From positions 1,054,001 to 1,118,000 of the forward strand of contig JASSUJ010000001.1 in the NCBI GenBank assembly GCA_031963405.1: DNA of 64,000 bases. Direction: 5' to 3'. This DNA comes from JASSUD01 sp031963405 (lineage in GTDB: Bacteria > Pseudomonadota > Gammaproteobacteria > Burkholderiales > Burkholderiaceae). A program made the position numbers and the translations under genes. Below, piece after piece: positions 37,107 to 45,031 of the stretch. The notes beneath the pieces are model-generated. The model was not told the origin of the DNA. It searched no databases and was given only the letters and a program-made list of their open reading frames with translations. Numbering within the stretch: the stretch's first letter is position 1; every line of letters begins with the position of its first letter.

Positions 37107-37802
37107 TCAACCATTTTTGCGTAGCCAATCAGTCAGCTCAGCGATGCTACAAGCGCAAAACTGCGGTGTTAAAGCACCAAATGATGTGGTGGCACGCCCA
37201 GCATGGGCAACAGCAATACTTTGCGCACCAGCATTAGCAGCCATTTGTAAATCATGAATCGTATCGCCCACCATCAAAATACGATTCATATTTTGATCAA
37301 GCTCTTCACTTAATTCTTGCAGCATGGCCGGATGCGGTTTGGCAAATGTCTCGTCAGCGCAGCGGGTGGCATCAAAATGAGAGGTAAGTCCCAACGAAGT
37401 AAGGGCGCGATTTAGACCAGCGCGGCTTGCCCCAGTCGCCACCGCTAATAGATAACCTGTCTCACGTAATTCGCGCAACATATCAGGCACACCCTCAAAC
37501 AGCTGAAGACGCGACTCACCTGTTAAATAATGGCGGCGATAAGAGGCAGAAAAGGTCTGATAGTCTTTGGGGTCAAGCTTAGGCACGGCAATTTTCAGCG
37601 CCTCTTGCCACCCGAGTCCAATGACATAGCGGGCAGCCTCCTGAGCTGGCACGGGCACACCCAAATCACGGCTCGCAGCTTGGAGGCTGTACACAATCTG
37701 GGCGGTTGAATCGAAGAGCGTGCCATCCCAATCAAACACAATCAGATCAAATTGCTGACGAGCTATTGGCTTATCTGAGCTAAACGCTGATGTAGTCATC
37801 AT
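37107..37802 (-). CDS. HAD-family phosphatase, phosphoglycolate phosphatase-like
   Basis: 231 aa. Motif I FDWDGTLFDS (nucleophile Asp24, acid Asp26), motif II AVATGASRAG, motif III Lys in FAKPHPAML and motif IV VGDTIHDLQMAANAG are all present, with an alpha-helical cap between motifs I and II. This is the Gph-like subfamily; the true substrate may be phosphoglycolate or another small phosphomonoester. It lies downstream of rluC on the same strand, in the same order as in Burkholderia, but a family A repeat now separates the two. Confidence 0.9.
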   Translation of the reverse strand: MMTTSAFSSDKPIARQQFDLIVFDWDGTLFDSTAQIVYSLQAASRDLGVPVPAQEAARYVIGLGWQEALKIAVPKLDPKDYQTFSASYRRHYLTGESRLQLFEGVPDMLRELRETGYLLAVATGASRAGLNRALTSLGLTSHFDATRCADETFAKPHPAMLQELSEELDQNMNRILMVGDTIHDLQMAANAGAQSIAVAHAGRATTSFGALTPQFCACSIAELTDWLRKNG

Positions 37803-37879
37803 AAAAAATCAAGTTAAGGGAAGGCCGAGGAAAGCTGAATAATTTTCTGGCAAGTTAAGTGCTGCGGCTAGGGCAGTTT

Positions 37880-38030
37880 TTAAGAACTTGTTCACAAATT
37901 GTCTAAAAGGCTGTCAGTCGGGGGAGGCCGGAGCGCAGGAACCGGAGTGTACGTGGGTGTACATGAGGATTCCGAGCACCGCCCGACCCCGGATCACGGC
38001 CTTTTAGGCAATTTTTGGACAGGTTCTAAG
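37880..38030. repeat. Palindromic repeat, family A, overlapping the rluC 3' end
   Basis: The left arm TAAGAACTTGTTCACAAATTG continues into TCTAAAAGGC; the right arm reads GCCTTTTAGGCAATTTTTGG then ACAGGTTCTAAG. The inner block GGAGTGTACGTGGGTGTACA then GAGGATTCCGAGCACCGCCC is identical to that at 15598-15770. The right arm (38004-38030) is inside the rluC reading frame. Confidence 0.85.
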
Positions 38031-38993
38031 AAAATGCTGGCATTGCACAGGTAGTGGTGCTTCCAATGCCAAAGGCAGACCCGTGATTGGATGATTAAAG
38101 CTCACCCTAAAAGCATGCAAAAACATGCGTTTTAACCCCGGAGACGCGCCCGGGCGAGCCAGTTCACGGTTTAATGAGAAATCACCATATTTATCATCAC
38201 CCACAATTGGCGCGCCTAAATGCGCGAGATGCACACGAATTTGATGCGTACGGCCTGTTTTTAACTCTGCTTCAAGCAAGGCGTACTCGGCGTAGCGCTG
38301 CACAAGATTAAATACCGTATGCGCAGACTGGCCATCCGGATTCACGCAAACGCGGCGCTCACCTTCTGCCGTCAGGTATTTATGCAAAGGTGCTTTGACT
38401 ATGCGCCGTGGTTCACGCCAATCGGCATGGACACAAACCAAATAACGCTTGTCAATTTGATTCTCGCGCAGTTGCCGATGCAACTCGAGAAGCGCTGAAC
38501 GTTTTTTTGCCACAAGCAAAATGCCTGATGTGTCTCGATCGAGTCGATGCACTAATTCCAGAAATTTCGCTTGCGGGCGCGCATGACGCAATTGCTCAAT
38601 CACGCCATGACTTACTCCACTGCCGCCATGCACTGCCGTGCCCGCGGGTTTATCCAACACGAGCAAAGCATCATCTTCATACAAAATAGAAAATTCAGTC
38701 GCCGCTTTTCTACCTAGCTCTAATTTCCTCTCAGGGCTTGCTGCGGGCATTCTTAGTGGTGGTATACGTACCTTGTCACCGATAACTAAGCGGTAAGCCA
38801 CGTCAATGCGCCCTTTATTCACGCGTACTTCGCCACTGCGCACAATCCGATAGATATGGCTTTTAGGCACTCCTTTTAATTGGCGGAATAAAAAATTGTC
38901 AAGGCGTTGGCCAGCTGAATTTTCGTCAATCTCGAGCAGTAAAATCTGCTTAGCGTCTGCCGATTGGCTAGATATTTTGCTTAAGTTATTCAT
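38004..38993 (-). CDS. rluC: 23S rRNA pseudouridine synthase RluC
   Basis: 329 aa. RluC converts uridines 955, 2504 and 2580 of 23S rRNA (E. coli numbering) to pseudouridine. An S4 RNA-binding domain spans about 25-85 (QRLDNFLFRQLKGVPKSHIYRIVRSG), and the catalytic motif HRLDRDTSG is at 149-157, followed by LLVAKKRSALLELHRQL and GRTHQIRVHLAHLGAPIVGDDKYGD. The enzyme core is intact. The final eight residues (LRTCPKIA) and the stop are supplied by the family A repeat that starts there, so the native C-terminus was replaced. It is divergent from rne, as in Burkholderia. Confidence 0.95.
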   Translation of the reverse strand: MNNLSKISSQSADAKQILLLEIDENSAGQRLDNFLFRQLKGVPKSHIYRIVRSGEVRVNKGRIDVAYRLVIGDKVRIPPLRMPAASPERKLELGRKAATEFSILYEDDALLVLDKPAGTAVHGGSGVSHGVIEQLRHARPQAKFLELVHRLDRDTSGILLVAKKRSALLELHRQLRENQIDKRYLVCVHADWREPRRIVKAPLHKYLTAEGERRVCVNPDGQSAHTVFNLVQRYAEYALLEAELKTGRTHQIRVHLAHLGAPIVGDDKYGDFSLNRELARPGASPGLKRMFLHAFRVSFNHPITGLPLALEAPLPVQCQHFLRTCPKIA

Positions 38994-39029
38994 TGTGCAT
39001 ATAATTTGCCCCAGCAGTCTCTCAGCAGC

Positions 39030-39136
39030 TAGAGCGTTTTTCCCATGATTTGCAACGCGAAGTCCCCCCGCGCAGACAGTGCAGAAGCACAGCCAGCAAG
39101 GGAGACAAAGTGGCAGATCATCCGAGAAAAGCTCTA
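39030..39136. repeat. Palindromic repeat, family C
   Basis: The arms TAGAGCGTTTTTCCCATGATT and GATCATCCGAGAAAAGCTCTA pair. The apex CGCGCAGACAGTGCAGAAGC resembles that of the 28614 copy. It lies 37 bp upstream of rluC. Confidence 0.75.
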
Positions 39137-39216
39137 ATGTACCTATCTGCCATGAGCGGGCTGCGCCTGATGTGAATTAAATGGGTATTCTACTTGCATC
39201 GGGCTGAGTTACCCAT

Positions 39217-39323
39217 TTAATGAAGCACCGAAACACCGGGAGCGGTGATATGCCGCCTTGCTGCACTAAAAGTGCCACCTGCGTCGGCATTCCTTGCTCG
39301 TGGTTTATTCAGTGCTTCATTAA
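39217..39323. repeat. Palindromic repeat, family B-like
   Basis: The ends TTAATGAAGCAC and GTGCTTCATTAA are perfect inverse copies over 12 bp. The interior keeps family B features (GCCGCCTTGCTGCAC, GGCATTCCTTGCTCG, GGTTTATTCAG). Confidence 0.7.
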
Positions 39324-39449
39324 GAAACAGAGTAACAAGTTGCACGCGGCAAAATACATGATGACAGGGACAGCGGCCACAGGCGCGTTCGGTCAAGACA
39401 GTATTTTGAAAGGCAACGAAGCTTTGGCCCAAAAGAATTTATTGGTCAG

Positions 39450-39616
39450 CCTAAGAATCTGTTCAGAGTCTATTTACGGCCTTATCAAAGTGCCCTTATT
39501 GAGGAAGCAGGAACCTAGAAAGCAAAATGTACGCTAACGTACGTCAGGATCTTTCTACCTCCTAACCTCGAACAAGTAAGCCTTATTGAACTATTTTTGA
39601 AAACCGTAAATAGCCT
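39450..39616. repeat. Palindromic repeat, family A'-like
   Basis: The arms AAGAATCTGTTC / GAACAGATTCTT type flank CTATTTACGGC / ACCGTAAATAG. Inner parts include GCCCTTATTGAGG and AATGTACGCTAACGTACGTCAGG. A short partial copy of a related end (ACAGGTTCTTAGAGCCTGTTTA) occurs at about 39890-39915. Confidence 0.65.
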
Positions 39617-39998
39617 CCAAGAATCTGTTCCAAGAAGCTCTGCTGCGCTTATGCGCGCTTCACTTCACTGGCTGATCAAATTGCGCAAAATTAGCGCTTG
39701 CAGGCATAACGATGTTGCACTCTATTGCGCTTATTGAGAATGTGCACCAAAAAAGCAAACATCTTTGTAACCGCTTTTTGGATTAAGCGAATCGTTAGCT
39801 AGCCTGCTCTGAAAATTCAGCAGCCCTGTTCTTTTCAGATTTTATAGGCCTGTGCTTTGAATCTATTCACGGCCCCCTCAGGGAGATCGTCAACAGGTTC
39901 TTAGAGCCTGTTTATAGTCGCTTAGCTGAAGAAAATGGGCTAATGAATATTTAGAACTCTCTCCAAAGCTTCTGCCTTAGCGTGTTTTTTTATGATTG

Positions 39999-40106
39999 TT
40001 AAGAAAGGTCTGCATAAGTCGGAGACAAGGAATGCCGCCATACACAGTACGCTCGTATGGCCAGGAGGCATGACGTCGCCATTCGTCTTAGACCGACTTT
40101 TCTTAA
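39999..40106. repeat. Palindromic repeat just upstream of rne
   Basis: The arms TTAAGAAAGGTCTGCATAAG and CTTAGACCGACTTTTCTTAA pair; the apex contains ACACAGTACGCTCGTATGGC. It ends about 66 bp before the rne start codon, probably inside its transcript or promoter. The 38994-40172 gap contains no gene. Confidence 0.7.
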
Positions 40107-40172
40107 AAAAACACTGCGTGCTGCCGCTCTGATCATCTTGATCAAGCGTGACAGCCGCCCTGGAGACATCCA

Positions 40173-42983
40173 ATGAAACGTATGCTGTTTAACGCTACGC
40201 AGCAAGAAGAACTGCGCGTAGCTATAGTCGACGGGCAAAAACTGATCGACATTGATATTGAAACAGTTGGCCGCGAACAACGCAAAGGCAATATTTACAA
40301 AGGCATCATTATCCGCATTGAGCCATCGCTCGAGGCCTGCTTTGTTAACTATGGTGAAGATCGACACGGCTTTTTGCCTTTTAAAGAAATCGCTCGGCAA
40401 CACTTTAAAGAAGGTATTGATGCGCGCACTGCACGCATCCAAGATGCCTTGCATGAAGGGCAAGAATTAATCGTCCAAGTCGAAAAAGAAGAACGCGGTA
40501 ATAAGGGCGCTGCACTCACGACCTTCATCTCCCTGGCTGGGCGTTATCTCGTCTTAATGCCAAATAACCCACGCGGTGGTGGCGTGTCACGCCGCATTGA
40601 AGGCGATGAACGCCAAGAGCTGCGCGAAATCATGGCGCACCTGCAGCTACCAGAAGGCATGAGCATCATTGCTCGCACCGCTGGTATTGGGCGCAACATC
40701 GAAGAGCTGCAATGGGATTTGAATTATCTGAACCAATTATGGATCGCCATTGAAGGAGCGGCGCATTCAAAAGGGCCGCTGCTCATTTATCTTGAGTCCA
40801 GCTTAGTGATTCGCGCTATCCGTGACTATTTCCACGCGGATATTGGCGAGATTTTGATTGATACCGACGAAATTTACGAGCAAGCCCACGCCTTTATGAG
40901 CGTGGTGATGCCTGATAGCCAGCACAAAGTAAAACGCTACCAGGATGATGTTCCGTTATTTTCGCGTTTTCAAATTGAACATCAAATTGAAACCGCTTAT
41001 TCACGCACTGTGTCCTTGCCTTCAGGCGGCGCGGTTGTTATCGATCATACTGAAGCATTGGTTAGCATTGACGTCAATTCCGCGCGTGCCACCAAAGGTT
41101 CAGATATTGAAGAAACTGCGCTGCGCACCAATTTAGAAGCGGCTGATGAAGTAGCACGCCAATTACGCTTACGCGATCTTGGCGGATTAATTGTGATTGA
41201 CTTCATCGATATGGAAGCGGCCAAAAGCCAGCGTGAAGTCGAGCAACGTTTTAAAGACGCGCTCAAGCATGATCGTGCGCGCATCCAACTTGGCAAGATC
41301 TCCCGCTTTGGCTTGATGGAACTATCACGCCAACGCTTACGGCCATCGCTCTCCGAAGGCAGTCATGTAACCTGCCCACGGTGTAACGGTACGGGCCATA
41401 TTCGTGATACCGAATCATCGGCATTGCAGGTACTGCGCATCATCCAAGAAGAGGCGATGAAAGAAAATACCGCTGCCATTCATTGCCAGGTGCCGGTTGA
41501 AGTCACAGCCTTCTTATTGAATGAAAAGCGCCAAGAGATTAACAAGATCGAGCTGCGTTTCAAAGTAAACGTCGTTCTTATTCCAAATAAGCATCTTGAT
41601 ACACCGCATTACAAACTCGAACGACTGCGCCATGATGACCCGCGCCTCGATGAACCGCGCGCAAGCTACAAAATGGCTGAAGAAGCCGCACGCGAATTAG
41701 AAGCGGAAACCATTTACAGCAAACGCTCTGAAGAAAAGCTTAAGCAAGAAGCCGCAGTGAAAGGCATCACGCCTACACAGCCCGCACCAGGTCGCTCCGG
41801 TGCTATACGTAACGCAGTCACTACCCGGGTGAGCTTTATAGGCTGGCTGAAGCGTTTTTTCAGTGCGCCATCCGCTTCTGAGCCAGTGACTGAGACAACG
41901 GTGCAGAAACGCACTGCGCCACGTGCTCCGAGTAAAGTTGGCGAAGCCAGTGTGGAACGTGAACGTCAAGGGCGTAACTCGCGGCGCAACCCCAATCAGC
42001 GCAACACTGCTGGGTCACTCACAAGCTCCAATAATAGTGGCCGCAACCAGCAACGCCGCAATGATGGCGAAAACCGTGCTGAGCAACGTCCTATGCGCGA
42101 GCAGCCAGTGCTGGAGCAAACCGAACAAGCAGCAGCGCAGCCGCAACAACGGCGCGGCAGACGCCCGGAGCCTCGTGAGCGAGGGCAAGAAGCTGCGGAA
42201 GCACTCACTACTCCTAACTTTGCACGAGCCAACGAGGAAGTACGTCAAGCTAGCACAGCTCAAAACGACACTAATCCGACTCATGCAGAGAGAAGCGCAG
42301 AAGACATTTCGCCACGTGAAGGCGAAGAGCGTCGTCGTCGCCGTCGCGGCCGTCGCGGTAACCGGCGCGAACAAAGTAACGAAACAGCCGTCTCTAATAC
42401 AGCTAGCCCGACCAATGCTGTAGAAGAAACCAACGACACTGCCCAAGCGATTAACAATCCGGCTAAGACAGCCACCAAGCCGTCTCTACGCCAGGAAAGT
42501 GCATCTGATGCGGCGCCCGTCACCGAGCAGACTGAGCTACCGTTCAAGCCAATCGAAACACGGGATGAAACAAGGCAGGCCAACCCAAGATCTAGAGCTC
42601 GCACGCAGTCAAACGCCACGCCGAAAGCAGAAGTGCAAGCAGCAAGTAAGCCAGAGGTTCAAGCTCCTGTTAAAGTAGCGAGCGCCCAAGCGCCAAGCAT
42701 ACCTGCTGCTCAAGCTAAGGCCACAGCTAATCAGGCTGTTGATTTAGCGAAGCAACTCTCGTCGCAAAGTCAGTCATTGGCCTCGCTGAAGCCTCTGGTG
42801 GATGCAACAGGATTAGTATGGGTTAGTACGGACACAAAGAAAGCGCCAGCGCCCAAATCGGATGACACTGCACCGGCACGCATTACTCATCCGCCACGTG
42901 AGCGTAAGCCACTACCGAAAAACCTCTCCGCGCCAATTACTCAAGTTGAGACGGCGACGCCACATTCCTCGTCAGAAACCTAA
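40173..42983 (+). CDS. rne: Ribonuclease E
   Basis: 936 aa. RNase E is the main endonuclease for mRNA decay and rRNA/tRNA processing and the scaffold of the degradosome. The catalytic half (about 1-500) has an S1 domain (RKGNIYKGIIIRIEPSLEACFVNYG), magnesium-binding Asp300 (VSIDVNSARATKG) and Asp343 (LIVIDFIDMEAAK), and the Zn-link Cys401 and Cys404 (TCPRCNGTGHIRD). The C-terminal half is disordered and rich in Arg, Gln, Pro and Ala (for example EERRRRRRGRRGNRREQ), the usual RNA-binding scaffold. A GGAGA ribosome site precedes the ATG. Confidence 0.96.
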   Translation: MKRMLFNATQQEELRVAIVDGQKLIDIDIETVGREQRKGNIYKGIIIRIEPSLEACFVNYGEDRHGFLPFKEIARQHFKEGIDARTARIQDALHEGQELIVQVEKEERGNKGAALTTFISLAGRYLVLMPNNPRGGGVSRRIEGDERQELREIMAHLQLPEGMSIIARTAGIGRNIEELQWDLNYLNQLWIAIEGAAHSKGPLLIYLESSLVIRAIRDYFHADIGEILIDTDEIYEQAHAFMSVVMPDSQHKVKRYQDDVPLFSRFQIEHQIETAYSRTVSLPSGGAVVIDHTEALVSIDVNSARATKGSDIEETALRTNLEAADEVARQLRLRDLGGLIVIDFIDMEAAKSQREVEQRFKDALKHDRARIQLGKISRFGLMELSRQRLRPSLSEGSHVTCPRCNGTGHIRDTESSALQVLRIIQEEAMKENTAAIHCQVPVEVTAFLLNEKRQEINKIELRFKVNVVLIPNKHLDTPHYKLERLRHDDPRLDEPRASYKMAEEAARELEAETIYSKRSEEKLKQEAAVKGITPTQPAPGRSGAIRNAVTTRVSFIGWLKRFFSAPSASEPVTETTVQKRTAPRAPSKVGEASVERERQGRNSRRNPNQRNTAGSLTSSNNSGRNQQRRNDGENRAEQRPMREQPVLEQTEQAAAQPQQRRGRRPEPRERGQEAAEALTTPNFARANEEVRQASTAQNDTNPTHAERSAEDISPREGEERRRRRRGRRGNRREQSNETAVSNTASPTNAVEETNDTAQAINNPAKTATKPSLRQESASDAAPVTEQTELPFKPIETRDETRQANPRSRARTQSNATPKAEVQAASKPEVQAPVKVASAQAPSIPAAQAKATANQAVDLAKQLSSQSQSLASLKPLVDATGLVWVSTDTKKAPAPKSDDTAPARITHPPRERKPLPKNLSAPITQVETATPHSSSET

Positions 42984-42994
42984 CTAGGATAAAT

Positions 42995-43018
42995 GCTGCG
43001 CCACGCTAGTGGCGCAGC
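42995..43018 (+). terminator. Perfect hairpin after rne
   Basis: GCTGCGCCAC, loop GCTA, GTGGCGCAGC: a perfect 10-bp stem 12 bp after the rne stop. No T-run follows, so it may protect the 3' end or act together with the second hairpin. Confidence 0.65.
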
Positions 43019-43049
43019 ACGGCAATACTTGAGCTTATTTCATCAGGCT

Positions 43050-43082
43050 TAATAGGTTAGTAGCTAAGTTGCTAACCTATTA
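43050..43082. repeat. Second hairpin after rne
   Basis: TAATAGGTTAG and CTAACCTATTA pair perfectly with an 11-nt loop. Confidence 0.5.
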
Positions 43083-43695
43083 GCACATCAAATCAATCAA
43101 AGCACAGAGACTGCGATCTACATAAATGATCAGTAGGACGCCTGCTGCCTCTTCACATTTGACAAAATACAAATCATGTCTTTTAGGCTTTTAGCGGCTA
43201 AGTAGTAATGTCATAGCTTGTTAAAGTTCAAATGTCACCCGTCATGCTCGCGTATTTTTATATGAGAGCGTGGTATAGCGACACCAGGCGCGATCACAAT
43301 AAAAACGCGAAAAGCAGTCAACTGACCTAAAATAATTCAGCTCGTAAGTTGAAAGGATGAAAGCTCTCATACCACCACGCCCAAAACATCATCCAAATTA
43401 CCAACGCAATATCTTCGAGTTCCGTATTTAATTCAATTCGTCGCCCGAACCTACGCAGGTTGATTCAGCCTTCGCCTGTGCACGATCAAAAACTCAAACC
43501 TTAGCCTTTCAGCTAATTGGCACCTAGACTCGAACTATTGCCTAATGAGTTTATTAAACGGCAGCCAAACTTCTGCTTCATCTAGGTCTATTTCTTTTTA
43601 GACCCGTTCTAAAAAGCTGCTTGCAATCCTTTTTTAACGCCACGTTTGGCTGAAAATCTCTACCGCAGTTCGTTAAAAAATTGGCTGATCTTGCT
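43083..43695. other. Non-coding interval with repeat remnants
   Basis: No gene is visible. Around 43130-43195 there are worn fragments of family A (CACATTTGACAAAATACAAATCATG, ending TTTTAGGC). Around 43262-43380 ATGAGAGC and GCTCTCAT form the ends of a loose inverted repeat that also includes GTGGTAT / ATACCAC. Confidence 0.35.
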
Positions 43696-44616
43696 ATGGC
43701 AATGATTCATCACATCCATGACAAATTCTTTAAACGCTCGCTTAAAGAGAAACGCATTGCCGTAGATTTTTTGCAAGCACATTTGCCACTGGCACTTTAT
43801 CAGCGTCTGAATACTGAAACCTTAACGCTGACTGATAAAAGTTTGGTGTTACCTCAGTTGCGGGAGCTTCATTGCGATATCGTCTATGAATGTCAGATCG
43901 ATCAGCAGGACAGTTATGTGCTATTTCTGATCGAGCATCAATCTAGTGCTGCTGAACTGATGGCTTTCCGTAAGCTGCAATATACGGTGGCGTTAATGGA
44001 CGAACATCTACGCGCAGGACATACGCAGCTGCCGTTAATCTTGCCTATCTGTCTTTACCACGGCAGCCAGTCGCCTTATCCGCACTCCACCGATGTGTAT
44101 GACGAATTTAATAACCCCACCCTCGCGCGAGAACTCGTTTTTAAGCCGTTTCACTTAATCGATCTCACCACCTTATCGGAAGAAACTATCGAAAAGCACG
44201 GCTTGGCGGCGTTGATGGAAATGCTCTTGAAACACTACCGGACTAAAGATTTTTCGCATAAAATTAAGCAAATTGCGCACAGTGGTTTACTTGCCCACAT
44301 TATTAGTGAAATAGGGCTGACCTATTTCGAGGAAGCATTAACCTATATATATAGTAGCGCGGATGAGCGCTCCCCATCAGTCACGGCAGTGACCCAGATA
44401 CTGATTGAAGCTTTACCGAATGAGAGAGAGGTCATTATGACGTTTGCGGAACAATTAAAGCAGGAAGGACGGCGAGAAGGCCGACAAGAAGGTGAGCATC
44501 AGAAAGCCTTATCGATTGCTGAAAAAATGCTAGACGCAGGCGCCGAGTTGGCTTTTATTAAACAAGTTACCGAACTATCAGATAAAGAAATTTCAGCATT
44601 AATCCAAAAGCATTAA
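43696..44616 (+). CDS. Rpn family recombination-promoting nuclease/putative transposase
   Basis: 306 aa from the ATG at 43696 (MAMIHHIHDKFFKRSL); an in-frame TTG at 43681 and an ATG at 43702 are alternatives. The PD-(D/E)XK nuclease core is seen as HDKFFKRSLKEKRIAVDFLQAHLP, LHCDIVYECQID (Asp) and YVLFLIEHQSS (Glu-x-Gln). These are the conserved segments of the YhgA/Rpn group (PF04754 type), DNA endonucleases that promote RecA-independent recombination in E. coli. The C-terminal region has the common EGRREGRQEGEHQKALSIAEKML heptad-like tail. No ribosome-binding site is obvious. Members are typically horizontally spread and multicopy. Confidence 0.85.
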   Translation: MAMIHHIHDKFFKRSLKEKRIAVDFLQAHLPLALYQRLNTETLTLTDKSLVLPQLRELHCDIVYECQIDQQDSYVLFLIEHQSSAAELMAFRKLQYTVALMDEHLRAGHTQLPLILPICLYHGSQSPYPHSTDVYDEFNNPTLARELVFKPFHLIDLTTLSEETIEKHGLAALMEMLLKHYRTKDFSHKIKQIAHSGLLAHIISEIGLTYFEEALTYIYSSADERSPSVTAVTQILIEALPNEREVIMTFAEQLKQEGRREGRQEGEHQKALSIAEKMLDAGAELAFIKQVTELSDKEISALIQKH

Positions 44617-44657
44617 GCGCTGTTTTTCTTCTGTGCAATAGCCGACTTAGCGTGAAG

Positions 44658-44742
44658 AGAAAGCCGCATTTAATGAAGTGCCCCAAAAAAGTTAGACACC
44701 AATCTGACTCTTGGGATCACTTCAGCAAATGCGGCTTTCTGT
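44658..44742. mobile_element. IS3-type end pair with interior deleted, inside a larger palindrome
   Basis: The core 44674-44724 starts TGAAGTGCCCCAA and ends TTGGGATCACTTCA, two inverted IS-like ends with about 25 bp between them. It matches the reverse complement of the IS end at 16116 (AAAGTTAGACACCAATCTGA). Flanks GAAAGCCGCATTT and AAATGCGGCTTTC extend the palindrome. It also lies just after the Rpn gene and might serve as its terminator. Confidence 0.5.
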
Positions 44743-44791
44743 CGTTGACTGGTTTTGCTCAATATGTAGAAGCGGGGCAATACTAAGCCCG

Positions 44792-44986
44792 TAAGAACCT
44801 GTTCACGCTCTTCAAAAGTGGATTGTGTTGGGGTTCCATCGTCACCCCAACCTACGAATCGGTAAGAAGGGATTCCACTGCCTTTCCTCTACTCATCAGC
44901 GCCGCCTTGCAGGTTAGGCGGACGAAAGAACCCTAACATCACTGCCTCAACTCAAAGGTAATTTTTTGAAATCGTAAACAGGTTCT
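44792..44986. repeat. Palindromic repeat, family D
   Basis: The ends TAAGAACCTGTTCACGCTCTT and AATCGTAAACAGGTTCT are inverse copies. Inside are GTGTTGGGGTTCC, CACCCCAACCTACG and CCGCCTTGCAGG. The same layout appears at 48024-48203. Confidence 0.7.
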
Positions 44987-45031
44987 GGGAAAATGAGCGC
45001 TGGCAATAATTACCTTATTAGTCTCTCTGAT

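Noticed and set aside
39217..40463. Open frames of 60-154 codons in the rluC-rne interval
   Set aside because: They run through palindromic repeats or antisense to the rne start and show no protein-like composition.
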